This document shows, piece by piece, positions 26,179 through 39,639 of a stretch of DNA of 64,000 nucleotides; position 1 is the first letter of the stretch, and the number at the start of each line of letters is the position of its first letter. Source of the stretch: Climacteris rufus (taxonomy: Eukaryota > Chordata > Aves > Passeriformes > Climacteridae). The stretch covers positions 113,082-177,081 of the forward strand of contig VZRZ01002085.1 in the NCBI GenBank assembly GCA_013398175.1, in the 5' to 3' direction. The position numbers and the translations under genes are program-made. The notes under the pieces were generated by a model, which was not told where the DNA came from, did no database searches, and saw only the letters and a list, made by a program, of their open reading frames with translations.

Positions 26179-27439
26179 GGAATGTGTGTGCCAAAGGGTT
26201 TATAAGTTAATATGATATATTACTTGATTTGTCTCCAGAAAAATAAGCATACTGGCCTGTTATTGCATATCTAACCACCTATTTAATGTTCATAACAGAG
26301 TTCTTACAATTTGAGTAATCTATCTTTATAGAATTTTGTGTGATTTATCCATGTTTTCCCCCACTAAATCCTCAGCCAAGTGACAGTATACACTTTAATA
26401 AGGAAAAAAATATGACTTACAGATATACTGACTTCTGTTTCAGAATGTAATATATTATTTCATGTATTTTTTGCAAGTCATAGAGCAAGTTTAATTTTTG
26501 AACCTTTCAGGCCTCCTTGCCCTCTGATGTGAGTTTTCTGGAGCAGGAACCACACCCTTCTATCACTATTTGGAATCTTCACAATTCAAGGCACATTAAG
26601 GAGTTTTGGATTGAAGCCTGTAAACTCTTTTCCTCTAGAAACCTGTGAGAGAATCAATTTCCACTAAACAAAACTGCTTTCTTCCAGAAGCTGTTCATTC
26701 CAGCAGACCACTTCAGAAAATATATTTCTTCAGAGTCTTTCTTTCTTTCCAGTGTGCACACACTGTCTCCACTGTTTATTAACTTAACTTCTCTAAGTGT
26801 AAGTCTGCTTAGTCCCAAAAACCTCCTTTTTTCACCCAAGAGCCTGTGTTACACAGGCTCCCCATTCTGGTTATTCAACAATTTTTGATATTTATTTCTC
26901 TCCATTCCCTTGCCACTCAGTCTTTCACTTATGCCAGTCCATCACTTCTCTGCTCATTTATTTCAAGACATATTTTAAAATCCTGTTTTCCAACACAATG
27001 CAACTCTGTTCCTCACCTGCCAACACATCATTGTAGCAAATTCCAAAGAGACAAACAGCACAGACATCTTTTAGGACTGGGAATACCAACTCCAGCTGCT
27101 GGAATCATTCCTCAAATAAGCTGCAGGTCAAAGAAATCGATTTTCCTGTGAGAAAAGAAGTAACCAGCTGGGAGTGACAGAAGGGCCAATACCCATGGAC
27201 AGCCAGAGCAGTGGAGCTCAGCCTGGGGTGCCCAGCAACTTTAAGGGATATAATTCCCACCTGACACCTCAAAATGCCATTGAGGTGGCACCAGTGATGA
27301 GGATGGATGGGTCCACCAGGGAAGATAATCATGATAGATTATTTTAATGGAGACAGGCCAACAAACTGCTAAGAGGAAACTATCTGAGAGTGACAAGTAT
27401 CAATTTGGTCCTTCTTAGGGTATTTTACGAGTCTGAACA

Positions 27440-27495
27440 AAGGTTGGACTTGATGGTCTTGGAGGTCTTTTCCAACCTCAAGGATTCTGTCATTT
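27440..27495 (+). mobile_element. CR1 LINE 3' stub, plus orientation
   Basis: The sense CR1 terminus aaggttggacttgatggtct, ggaggtcttttccaacctc and a single aggattctgt tail unit. Only about 55 bp remain. Confidence 0.85.
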
Positions 27496-29008
27496 CTCAC
27501 AGAATTTTTCAAACAGGGAAAAAACCTCTTGCAACAAAAATGTGATTAATGTCAAGACACTTGCAAATACATTGTCCATAACTGTACATTCTCATACTCT
27601 CATATTTAACTGAGGTTAAAAAAAAAAAGGCTAAAGATCAGAGCTGAGAACGTATATCAATAAAGTAGGAAATCCCAACATTTAGAGAAGCCCATATCTT
27701 TAAAAAAGAAACTTATAATGGAAAACTACACATAGGGACATTTAACTGCTATTTTTGAAGACCATATGAAGGTTGTCTATTAGAAATTGTTCTTAATGGT
27801 ATTTGAGACAGCTTAATTTGCCTATTTCAAAAAAAATACACTCCAATTCATTTTTCAAATGTTCTTCACCCACTCTTAAATGATACAAGCTCATTTAACA
27901 ACTGGTAGTCAAACATGTTCCAAACTGCAGAGGATTATTGTGAAGCAAAAATAATTCTGCCATTCTAAAAAAAGTGGCTGGCAATTAGTGATTTCAGTTG
28001 GCCTTTTCTCCACAGTGTTTAGCAGAATGTTATATTTAAGCCTTATTAAAATGTACTGAGATTCTAAAATCTTAAATATAGATTTCCTTGCTAATTCTCT
28101 GTCAAAGTCAAATAGATGAAACATAAATGTGGAAACAGACAATAAAAATGGAAAGGACATATTGGGTTAAAAAATAAATTATTGTATTAATATACCTATA
28201 TTGTCTCTATCACCATTTGATTTTCCAGAGGAATACCCACGCTCTTGAACACTTAGTTTAAACTGTGTTTTTAACTAAGAGTAGCTTGAAACCTAACAGG
28301 ATTAAGAGAAAATGAAAATAAACACTTTTAGATTATATTTATATTTATTAAAGTTAAGGTGATGGCTTTTCCCCCATCTGAATTTGAAATCTTATGCATC
28401 TTTTTCACACACTAGAAAATTCTCTGCTTTCTTTGTCAGAAATAGTCTACTCATAATTGATGGCTTGGAGAAAACATGGATGATCTAAAATATTACCTGG
28501 GGTTCTTTAAATTATATTCTCAACTCATTTCTGCATCAATCTCATCATTTCTATGTATAAAACTTGGGCACTAAAAATAAAGTGTAATTGTTCTGCTTTT
28601 TCATCACACTGAAATGGAGCATCTGATTCTGATTTCGGTAGTCAATCATAACAAGATATAAGTGCATCACACAAAGCCATATTTTTTACTGGGTTTTCTC
28701 AAAAAAATAAAGGTAGGGAGCTGGGCTATAGCCTTAGACACAACCAGCACAGATTGTCTTCAAAGGTTTCCCTTCAGGAAGAGGAATCAGTGAGGGCACA
28801 AAACCTCAGAGCAACTTCATAATCCCCTTTCTGTCTGTTTCCAGGGGATGAAAGTTTATGTGGGATTAAAAAAAGCAAAATCACCCCCAAACTCCTGGCA
28901 ATGACCCACAAGCAGATTCCTGGGGGCTGTGCAGAGGCATTTGAAGCAAGATACCCATCCTAGCCTGTCTCTGGCTTGCCCTTACTACACAACAAAAATG
29001 ATTTAAAG

Positions 29009-29116
29009 AGAATCACAGAATCAGTCAGGTTGGAAAAGACCTTCAGGATCATTCAGTGAACACAGCCCTGCCAAGGCCACACCTAAGCCATGTCCCCAAG
29101 TGCCACATCTACACAT
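29009..29116 (-). mobile_element. CR1 LINE 3' fragment, minus orientation
   Basis: Reverse complement of a classic CR1 terminus: agaatcacagaatcagtcag, gttggaaaagaccttcagga, then gccaaggccacacctaagcc and atgtccccaagtgccacatc. About 108 bp, from a different subfamily than the young copies. Confidence 0.92.
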
Positions 29117-30350
29117 AAAAGCACTTTTCATGGTAAAGTTCCTTCAGATCCTACAAGCTCTACAGATCATGTGGAAAAAGGAAACAAAGGCTGGATCCAA
29201 TTAAAGAATTGTACTGTATTTTTCTTTCTAGACAAGCCATGAAGGAGGAGAAATATGTAGGTATCTTGTATCTCTTATTTCAGTATTATATTTTATTATA
29301 TTACTTTTCAGCTCTAAGTCTCTGCAGGCCACTGAAGCCCGTGCTTTTCCTTACCCCTCCTGCACCTCCTGCACTAACGGATGGGCCTCTCATTTCTTTC
29401 CGCCTTTATTGCCTCTCCCACCACGAAGTCAAACTGTAGCACAAATACTGAAGTACAGAAAAATACAGACCAGAGAAAGTCTATGTCATTCACCAAGGAA
29501 GCAGAGAGTGCCTCCTGGAATGGATCCTTTCAGTGGCACACTAACACAAGGATGCAATGCAATCTCTGGCAAACACTTCGAAAGAAACATTTTGGTAAAG
29601 TTGCCGTTTCCTGCTTTGACTTTGCCAAAATTGAACAACTGCAATAGCTATATGGTTTCTCACTGACTATATGGCAAACACAAAAAATTAGAAACACTTC
29701 AGTCATAAAGAGTGGAATAACAATATTAAAAATCAATGCAATTAACTAGGTACTCCTGACTATCCAGCACAAGTATAATCCTCTGCCTTCTGTATGTGCT
29801 CAGCTGCAAAGTTGCAATAATGTTCTTTTTGGTGAAAATTTCATCCAGCAAAGACACTCTCTTGTCCCTTAAGTAAGAAGACATGATACATACACAAATA
29901 AATTAATGCAGGAGGCAGGCCTGCAAGTCAGTGTGGTGAAAGCATCTGCAGAAGAAAGATAATATTTACTGTCTTTCCAAATTTTTATGTCATGCATAAA
30001 ACTTTTCAACTATTATAAATAATAACTCCAAGACAGGTGACAGAAAAAAGTTACTGGTATATCTGTTTCCTTTAGAGAACGTGTTCATGCTCCACATATT
30101 AATAAATATCAGTGAGATTAAATCAAAATAATGTATATGGGCAGTGAAGCATGAATTTCTGAATCACTGGAGATCACTACCATACTTATTTATAGCAGCA
30201 CTAAACAAATCCGTGATTATATTAAAATATAGTTGAAGCCTACGTTAAAGCAGAGGAGGTATAATGAAGATTACAGAGAAAATACACCTATTCTTACAAT
30301 GAATAGCTAAAAAAAAAAATTACCATTTCCCATTGAACAGGGAAAAAGGC

Positions 30351-30379
30351 TTTTCACTTCATTAAGAATGAAGTGAAAA
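30351..30379. repeat. Perfect 13-bp inverted repeat with 3-nt loop
   Basis: ttttcacttcatt is followed by AAG and then its exact reverse complement. It would form a 13-bp hairpin on either strand. Confidence 0.95.
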
Positions 30380-31011
30380 ACAGGGTCTCCACATATTAGA
30401 AATTCTTCATTGGTTTAAAGATGTTAACAGCAGAAGATGCAATTTGGATAACATTTTGTGGCATTCTAGGCTAAAAAATAGGAACGAAATTCCACTCAGT
30501 GTTTTTAAACAAGATTATAATCTCTGATACAGGAAATGGGGAGAAATAAATACATGCATTTGTCTGTTTCTACTTATTTACACATTATTTCAGACAAATG
30601 TACTTCAGAAACAATAAAAAAAACAAGTACATCTAAATAAATGGATCTATTTTGGTGCTGCACAAATGCTAAAGCAGGTTTGCCATCACCTAATTTTCCC
30701 AGAGACCTGGATGATGGCTCATCGTGGTTCTCTGATGGTTCCATTTTGGAAAGGTGCCTTCATGTGTGTGTGAGATGCTTCACCAAAAGAAACAGGGCAC
30801 CCATTCACCTGCATCTTTGGAATTGAGACCACAGGGTGCAGGCTGGTGAAATAAGTAACAGCTCAACACACTTTAATGAAGCAGTGTGGGAGTCTGTCTC
30901 TAAAGCCAGTGCAATGTCTGGGCTGTTTGCTACAGCTGAATGTTCAGGGATCTTTATGATGTAAAATCATCAGCAACAAAGCAACTGCTTTAATCTTCCA
31001 TCCTCGTCCTT

Positions 31012-31072
31012 CATCACAGAATGGTTTGGGTTGGAAGGGACCTTGAGGACCATCTCATTTCCCACGCTGCCC
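31012..31072 (-). mobile_element. CR1 LINE 3' stub, minus orientation
   Basis: catcacagaatggtttgggt followed by tggaagggaccttgaggacc and atctcattt. Only about 60 bp of CR1 remain before unrelated sequence. Confidence 0.88.
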
Positions 31073-32132
31073 ACGCTGTCCTGCTGAAAATGGGAAAACA
31101 ACTTCGGTTTCCTTGGCACTGTGGTTGCCATCCACACACCTGTCCTCAGAAGAGCTCTGGCTGACACTTCCCAAAGCTGGTAAGAGCCCCCCCATTTCTC
31201 CCCATTCCCAGGCTCTCAGTAGAATACATGGGACCCAACAGATGCAGTCTGGTCTGATTTGAGGACTGACCTTTCTCTAATAAGAGAACCACAGTTGATG
31301 TTTTAAAAGAAAGTTCTCCAGGTAAAGAAAACTTCAGGGAGACATTACCTGCAAGAAGGACCTAATTAAACAGAATGTATTTCTTCACAAATGTTCCTTG
31401 CTACTTATGGTTTAGGAACTTCACTGCACATGAGACTAGAAAAGAAATCAGGAAACCCCAAAAATTTATATATTTGGATGATAATTATTTTCTATCCCCA
31501 AGCTGGTTTCGGCAGTTATTTTCAAATGCCAGAGAACTCACTGCACTTTGATGAAGGCACTTGTTATTTCTTAGTTGTGAACAAGACAATCCAGGGCACA
31601 AAGTTCAAAAGACAGCATTCACAGAAGACAATAATTAGACTCAACTACACTAAAATGCTGTTGCAATTGAACAGCTCTGTCTGGTGGTAGTAGGGTCAGA
31701 AATTTAATGTTGCACCATTTGGTGTAATGGCTCTGATAACTGCTTGCTTTTTTTCACACCTACAATGGAAAGTAATTAAAGTAAAATCCTTTTAGCTGTA
31801 ATTAGATGGCAGGACTCATTTAAAGTGAATGCAAGAAAAAGAAGAAAAGTAAAGGATCAGAAAAATTAGGGAAGTAGCAGATTTTATAATTAGCAGGCCA
31901 GTACCTAATCTAGTCTGAATTTATTCAGAAAAGAAAATTATTTAGTAAAGGCCTGAGAATTGCAAACCTTTAGATTTATTATTTTTCCCCTCAAAATATC
32001 AAAAATACTAGAGAAGGAAATTAGTATGATTTATATATTTTTAATAGATCTTTTATATTATACACTTAGGAAGCAGTTGTATTAAAATAAAAGTATAAAA
32101 AAGTACATCTTCTTATTTGGTACCAATTAATA

Positions 32133-32520
32133 CTTGGTTCAGCCTGGAGAAGAGAAGGCTTTGGGTTGACCTAATTGGAGCCTTCCAGTACCTGAAGGGA
32201 ACCTGCAAGAAAGATGGAGAGAGACTATTTACAAGGGCCTGGAGTGACAGGACAAGGAGGAATGGACTCACACTGAGAGAGAGTAGGTTTACGTGGGATA
32301 TTAGAAAGAAATTCTTTCCTGTGAGGGTGGGAAGGCTCTGGCACAGCTTTCCCAGAGAAGCTGTGGCTGCCCCTGGATCCTTGGAAGTGTCCAAGGCCAG
32401 GTTGGACAGGGCTTGGAACACCCTGGGATAGTGGAAGGTGTCCCTGCCCATGGCAGGTGTGGAATCAGATGGGCTTTAAGGTCCCTTCCAACCCAAATCA
32501 TGCTGTGATTCCATGATTCC
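32133..32520 (+). mobile_element. CR1 LINE 3' fragment, about 390 bp, plus orientation
   Basis: Sense CR1 from ttggttcagcctggagaaga, through tccagtacctgaagggaacc, a ttagaaagaaattctttcct block, ggcacagctttcccagagaa and a ccttggaagtgtccaaggcc block, to ccttccaacccaaatcatgc with a double gattccat tail. It is one of the two longest young-type copies, 5'-truncated with no intact ORF, and antisense to CTNNA2. Confidence 0.95.
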
Positions 32521-35500
32521 ACCCCCTCCCCTTGGGATAATGGTAAATCCTGCAGCACACACAGAATAAAACCAGGCTGTGAACTACAGACTCTTTTCTG
32601 TGTTGGCAGGACTTTTCCTTTAACTATTGAATTTAATTTCATAACCTTGCTGGACCTCTGAAGAGGTGGAAGCTTGCTCTGAGATTAAAAAGGGAATCAG
32701 CATGATTTGACAAGCCATTTGATGTCTTTGCCTGTAATACCTTTGGCATTGCAACCTTCAGGGGGACAGAAAGCTGACAGCCAAAGAAAGGAGACAAAGA
32801 ATGGAGTTCTGTGACTACAAGCCACTCTTTAATAAAAGGCACTGGAGATCTTTATGAGGGGAAAAAAAGTTACATTTCTAAGCATTTTTTAAACCTTTCT
32901 CATCTGAAAAACAAGTAACTTTTGACTGTGAGAATAGCTAGTGATCAACATAAAACTTGTAATAGTTTGAGCACAAGTAGCCAAAACACCCTGCCTATGA
33001 AGATAATTAGAGTATCTGACTCACAAATCAATAGTGTTTATCTGTTGGAGGTGTTTTGACTTCAAAATCACATTTCACTCTGGAGACAGAGTCTTAGAGA
33101 ACTAAAATTGTTTTATTCTGGCAATGCCAGGTCCCCACAAAACCTCAAAGACTGTTTCTTACTTTTCCTTTTTGCCCATAATTTAAATTGTGAGTTTTAT
33201 GGTTTCTTTGAGGTTCTTGGTTTGACCATCCTGAGTATTTCCATTTTTCTGCCCTCAGGAGTCCTCTCACAAAGGCCTCAGCCTGGCTCATTTTGCAAAC
33301 ACTGAAGATGCCAGTGCAGAAATGTGGAAATCCCTGTACAACTCCACATATCTCATTGTCTAACACTGGAGTATTTTATCCTGCACGTAATCCTGGCACA
33401 ACCAGGAAAACTAATTATGCAGCGAAGTGTATAGAGAAAAGTGAGCTGCACAGCCCAACACAGTCATTATAAAAATCAGAATATTTCTGGATGTAATTTA
33501 TTTACGCATTCTCCACTCCATTAATTTGAAATGAAAATGCATATCTCAAGTCACTGAAAAACTTTTGCCTTCCAGAATTTCCCCATCCTGAGTCACACAA
33601 GCTGTAAATAAACATTAAACACTGAAATACCATGAACTTGTTAAAGGGCAAATTTTTCCTCAGTGCACTGTAGAAAGGAAAATATATCAATTACATATCC
33701 TCACTTATTTTCCATCTATTAAGACTTAAATTCTTTATATAAGCTTGGCTGAAGACAAGTGCTAATGCTGGGGAGAAACTCCTGAGTTACCAGAGGAAAC
33801 ATTAAGAATTCTGTTATCAAGGAATATAAACTTTGATCAATGTGGCAGTTCCATAACTAGAAAAGTTTATAACTGCATATTCAAGGAAGGGTCATTTATT
33901 TCATTTAAATGGTTTTAACAATGCTAGAATTTTAGTAGCATCTTCATATACCTGGGCTAAAAGGGTAGCAATCTGGAAAAAAAAAATGTATCAAGAATTA
34001 CAATGCTGCTGGGTTTAAACTGTAAGTAGCATCGATTTAACCTTTGAGAGTACCCAAGATGCATCAGGTAATTTTTTTGTACAAAAAGATTAGGTCCCTG
34101 TCTTGAAAACTTTCCCAGCTAAAGCCACAGGCTTCCTTAAACCTACTTTAAAAAGTCTCTCACTTCTGATGCCATTCATTAGGGTTAGTACTGGAGAACC
34201 AGATTATTCTTCTTAGGAATCTTACACGGGTAAAATTCTGGTTAGAGACAGCAGTCAAAACATTATGTAAGGCAAGAGAAACAGTTTCAGAAACTATTAA
34301 CCAATATAAAATATTTAAAAATTAATAAACAGTTAATCATATGTTTCTAAAACCACAGTCCCATCCCTCAGATGTAGCCATGGCTGTGTTACTGAGAAAC
34401 AATGAAATTACTTCATAACGTATTATTTAAACAAAAATTATTATGAATAACTCTGTAAAACACCGAGTCAAGCAGAATGGCAGTAAAAGACTATGTATAA
34501 CACACCAGTGTAAACCCAGTCTCACAAAGAAACATCAATTTGTACCTAACTCACACTAGGATTGTACAGAAATTTATTTCGATACTGGAGAAATTCAAAA
34601 CTTTATCAGGCATGGAACAGGAAAACCCAGACTAGTTGGTCCTGTTCTGAGCAGAGGGGTTGAACTACAGGATCTCAAAGGCCCTTCCAATCTCAACAAT
34701 TCTGTAATATCAGTGAAGAACAGAGAACTAATCAAATTCATCCTATAAAGCCAACTTTGATGATTTGGGGATTTTTTGGGGGGTTGATGTGTGAGAAACA
34801 CTGAGGTCCAAAATGAGCTCTTTGGAAATGAGAACACTGATAATCACATACAGAGTCTAAAACTGTTGAAAACTGCGTTACAGGAGATATTCCCCACCTT
34901 TATGCTGTTGAGATGACACTGTTGAGATTCAACTTAGGCACTTACGGTAGATTTCTTTCTTATACTTCAAAAGCAGCCACTATCCCTGAATTTTCTGGAG
35001 TTCCTGGTTTCCAAAGCCAGGATGTGATCTGGTTGCAAAGCCCTGCATTGTCCCTCTGCTCTAAGGTTTGCCTGGAGACACAGGATTCAGAGTAGACTGA
35101 TATATTTAGAAGCAGTCTTTTGTTCTCTCATGACATAACTGTCATAGAAGTGCTCACATCAGTGTTTATCCTTGCACTGACAAAATCCTGAAGGAAATTA
35201 AAATAAATATTAGATGAGGTTGAGCACTGATTATCTCTTTATCTTAAGACATTTAATCAATCAATACAAAAACACCAACACACCAGGAATGTATGTATTT
35301 TAGTAGACCACAGAGGGAGAATAACATTCTCTGTAACTATTATTCTCCCTTATTCAGTGAATGGTTTCAGTAAAACTCATCATTCATTAAAAATGATTCA
35401 TCTCCCTTGGCTTTATTCACTGCTTCACGTTTCTAATGAACTTAATGTAGCAAGTGATGTAATCAGACAAAAGCATGGTAAGAGCTCTTTCTGCCACTAT

Positions 35501-37300
35501 AGGCACAATCATATTTAATTAAGAATTTATCATTAGCTGAAGGTATTAGTTAACTATGGCATGCCCAATATATTGTCTACCTCAGAGAAGCAGCTTCCTC
35601 ATTATCAAAAAAGTGCTTGGATCTAACTTCTGCCTCTTTAATCTGCTTGGTGCAATAGTATCTCATTAAATGGGCCTCACAGAACAAAATTATGGCTTTG
35701 ATACCATTGGAAAGTATTAACAAAACCATAATAAGATCTTGGAGGATTTATCCAGCACCCACTCACAAAGGACTAATATAACTACCCTTTACTTACTGCA
35801 TACCTGCATACAGTAAGTGAAATTACAGCCCAACCAGTGAAGTGTGGATAAAAGTTTCCATCTGGAACCAGTGTTCCTCAGTGAATGGCACAATTCCCTC
35901 TGCAGACAGCTGTTAAAACAGCTCAAGGATTGAAGGATAACATCTAGCACCTACTAATTTTGTTTCCTATTTCTACACACATTTTAGATTCGTATTTCAC
36001 TTTGATTCCATCTCTATAGGCTGACAGCACTCCTTTCTTCTCCTGGCATTACACCGGGGAAAGAAAGAAATGTAGAACCACTACCTTTGTTTGCTTGGGG
36101 CTTTTCCTGGGTGGTTTCTTTTTTTTCCTTTTTCTTTAATTTTGCAAGAAATCAATGAACATTCTGGATCCTGTTGCTTTGTTCATTTCATTTCATGAAT
36201 ATTCCTTTCATAACTCCACAGACCAGCATGGGATTACCATGGATACAGGATATCTGTTGGAAATCATGTCTGTCTGTCTGTTCTCAAATGGGCACTACCA
36301 TCTCTTCAGCAGAGGGTCCCTAAAATGTTCGTTTTTCCATACCTAGAACAAAAATGTTGCCTAATATTAAACAAGCAATGTGAGGCATTCAGGAGCTATT
36401 TACTGTGCTTTCATCATATTAATGTGAATATCAGCTAGCAACCAGGAAAAAATATTCCAACACTACTTGCACTAAATCCTTCAAGCAGTTTTGACCTAGG
36501 GACTAAGTGAGCCAGAGTTTGCATCTTTATGTACAGAAAATTATTAGGTCCTACAGTTTGGCAGGACAGAACAAGAGATGTAGACTAATCTCATATTGCT
36601 TTCAGGACAATTTTCAGTAAATAAATTGTGCAAGATAATGCTGTGGGAACAAAAAAAAATCAAGCTGAAGGAATGTCTGCTATAAAAGTGATTTTTGTCT
36701 GAATAACAATACTTCAAAAATAGTCTCAAAGCTACCAGTGTTTTTTCAGAGGTGAACTGATTGTTCACTGGAGAATAGGTCAAAAATACAAGTGCCATAA
36801 TATATTATTTCAGTTTTTTTCTAACACTGTAATGAGTAGTTTGATCCATTATCTTGAAAAAATGAATCACAGTAGTTCATATTTAAAGGAGATGCTTATA
36901 AGTAGTTTCCTTTTAAACAATTAAGTAGAGGGAGGCTTGTTTTCCTTTTCACCTCCAAGAGACAATAATTCCTATGTGAAGGAAAATTACTTTGCATCCT
37001 TAAGAAAATCTGCTAAACACACAGAAATTTTAGATTTCCTTGCAAAAGCAATCTTTTGTTTCCAGTTTATACTCATACTCATTGACAAAAGAAACAGGAC
37101 AGCCCTCAGCAAGATGTGAAATTTAATAAAATATCCAACAGTAATACAGGATATCAAAGGTCTGTCAATGGAGAGCACAGCAGCATTTGCTTTAATGACT
37201 TGTAATAAATACACATGATCAGAGCAATGTGAGCACTACTGCTCTGGAGGGTGCAATGACCTGCACATTCACCACGAGAACATGGTTGTGTGTACCTGGA
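32521..37300. other. Intron stretch without a gene
   Basis: AT-rich intron with one CR1 stub (34644-34708), an 8-bp tandem pair (ctgcatac twice) inside an 8-bp stem at 35791-35818, and no coding signal. Confidence 0.6.
34644..34708 (+). mobile_element. CR1 LINE 3' stub, plus orientation
   Basis: gttctgagcagaggggttga, actacaggatctcaaaggcc, cttccaatctcaacaattct. About 65 bp of the sense CR1 terminus. Confidence 0.8.
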
Positions 37301-37466
37301 GTCATGGAATTCCAGGATGGTTTTGGATGGAAGGGACCTCAAAGCCCATCCAACCCCAATCCTGCCATGGGCAGGAACACCTCCCACTATCCCAGGTTGC
37401 TCCAAGCCCCATCCAACCTGGCCTTGGACACTTCCAGGGATGGGGCAGCCACAGCTTCTCTGGGTA
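37301..37466 (-). mobile_element. CR1 LINE 3' fragment, minus orientation
   Basis: Young-type reverse complement from gtcatggaattccaggatgg through ccatgggcaggaacacctcc and ccaggttgctccaagcccca to gcagccacagcttctctggg. It differs from the 44.4-kb copy at only a few positions in the shared block. 5'-truncated. Confidence 0.94.
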
Positions 37467-39473
37467 AATTGTTCAGGAGAAAAATCCTTCAGAAATTCGT
37501 GCAGCAGCTGCCTGGTACATGGAAACCACTCACAACAGGGAAAATCTTTGCCTCACTGAGCACAACCACAATTTGATATTGACTTAGAGAGATCACTGTT
37601 CTCTCTGCCCACATCAATTCCTGCAGGATCCTGAAGAGTGCTTTTTACTGTCTTATGGCAATCACCTTAATTATCCATATTCAATACCTGAAGATGGTTC
37701 AAGTGATGGCAAATTACTTTATTTTTCCTCTCTTTTCATTTTTGAGAGGTATATTCTCTGCCAGGCTGGTATGTTTTCTTATCTTGCTTTCTAATTTTTA
37801 CAAATAGAAGAAATTTTCCACTTTTTAACACATAATTCATATTACTACCATTATATGTATTGTTTATATTATCTTTTTTCTTTTTTCTTTTTTCATATTC
37901 ACAGAAGCATGGGGGTTTTAGAATAAATCAGAATTTAAAACATGAGAAAACAGAAAAATGATTTTTGGGACAGTCAAGCTGAATTCACAAATCTCTCTGA
38001 ATTAAAAAATATTAAATTCTGATAGCACAAGAAAGAAAATTTTATTAAATATAAACCCCCAAGCATTTCAAAATTAGACCAACCTTTCCTTGTTACCGAT
38101 TTTGGAGATTTAGAAGCTCAGTCTCCAGGCCAATTTTTCTGCTGAACTTGATAAGAACAACTTTTCCTTGATCTTGAATTCAACAGTTTAATATTGAAAA
38201 AGAAGCTATTTTGTGCAACTTTTCATACATTTCAAGGCTAAAAAGTACAACAAGCATTTTTAATTAAAGCTTTAGAATTAACCACAGGTGCTCTTCATTA
38301 AAAATATTGCACTTTGTCTCTATTGCTAAAAAAAAATAAAAATGAGACTTTGAAGTAAGTGCTGAATTATTGTTCTGATGGGTACTAACAGTTTTATGCC
38401 TTCTCCAGTGCTGCCTAAAGCTTTGAATTTGCCTTTTCACCTGTCACTCTCTTTTTCCAAATCCTCTCTAATCTCCACTCCTTTGCTGCTTAAACAGTGC
38501 TTTTCCAGTCATGGGTTTTTATTTTGTTGTTTAATAAGTATGGAAGCATTAAATTCTGTATACCTTAATAACACTGATCTCTGCCTGTCTGAATATTGGC
38601 ATTTAAAGCCATGACACTGATGTTTATTGATTTTCAGCATGCAATGGATATTGTCACTAAATACAAACAATTTACATGGCCCATCACATTCTTCAAAATA
38701 AATACAATGAAACCAGCATTTTGTATCTTGTGCTGTAAAATGTGCTATGCTTCCATGTTTACTTGGCTTTATAGTATTTTTTGCAAAGTCTTCCCCCTGA
38801 AAAGTAAGTGCAAACCAGCATAAAATGCATCATTTTTGATACTAGTAAATGACAAAAAGAAACCTCAGAATCTTTCTGTTATTGTCTCCTAAACAAGACA
38901 CATCAGCTGCAGTATCTACTGACAAGTTAAACTCAACATAAGGAATCTAAAAAGTTTAGAGGATAGCCTAAAAATGTCTGAACACTGGAAGACAGCAAAA
39001 GATTAAGGCACTGAGGAACTGTGAAAAACAAAGAAAAGAGGTACTGAATTCCCTGCCCACTTCATGCTTAGAGTTGCTCTTCCAATCTATAATATCAGCC
39101 TAATTTTTCAATAAGTACTGCTGGTTATACTGACACAAAAAAAGAAGTGTGAGGAAACAGGACTTCTATTTAATTTGTTTTTCACACAAACATGGAAATG
39201 TTTGATTATTCATTTCTTTTATGTTTGCCTAGCAGTGGGGAATCCTTATCAGCACAGAACAGCATCCAAATTACCGTGTGTTTGCCTCTTCCACAGTTAC
39301 ATTCAATGGCAGTAAACTGCAAATCTTTCTGTTAATGATTGCAGAAGGTCAAGATTTCATCTACAAGATGAAATGTAAAAATGAATTGCAGGCTAATACA
39401 CAAGTCATTTTCCACAGAGACATAAAAAAATATATAAATTCAATAGAAATATATCCACCCTACTGTCAGGGAG
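37467..39473. other. Intron stretch without a gene
   Basis: AT-rich intron. A (TTTTTTC)3 run lies at about 37873-37894. Nothing else recognised. Confidence 0.6.
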
Positions 39474-39560
39474 CTGTAGAGAGCAAGAAGGTCCCCCCTG
39501 ACCCTCTTTTTCTCCAGGTTGAGCCCCTCAGCTGCTCCTCATCAGACTTGTGTTTCGCAC
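39474..39560 (-). mobile_element. CR1 LINE internal fragment, minus orientation
   Basis: The plus strand reads tgtagagagcaagaaggtcc, then ccctctttttctccaggttg and agcccctcagctgctcctca, matching the reverse complement of the CR1 'cagcctggagaa' region. It lacks the 3' tail and lies about 80 bp from the LTR. Confidence 0.7.
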
Positions 39561-39639
39561 ACCTCAAAATCGTAATTAAATTGATAGAAGGAGTGGAAAA
39601 AACCCCAAATATTCAACAAAAAAGCCTTTAAATTGAAGA

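Larger units (their letters stand above)
20843..27439. other. Repeat-poor intron stretch without a gene
   Basis: About 6.6 kb with no recognisable CR1 or LTR, the longest such stretch in the window. It contains a 16-A run (21265-21280), an imperfect hairpin at 21969-22008, the CpG-rich patch near 23.3 kb, the N gap and a 24-bp perfect palindrome. A 129-codon minus-strand frame at 23137-23526 spans the CpG patch, but I recognise no protein family in it. Confidence 0.6.
27496..32132. other. Intron stretch without a gene
   Basis: AT-rich intron containing two CR1 stubs and a perfect hairpin (listed separately). A C-rich run at 31187-31209 (seven, four and three Cs) formally fits a minus-strand G-quadruplex if the seven-base run is split. 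Confidence 0.6.
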
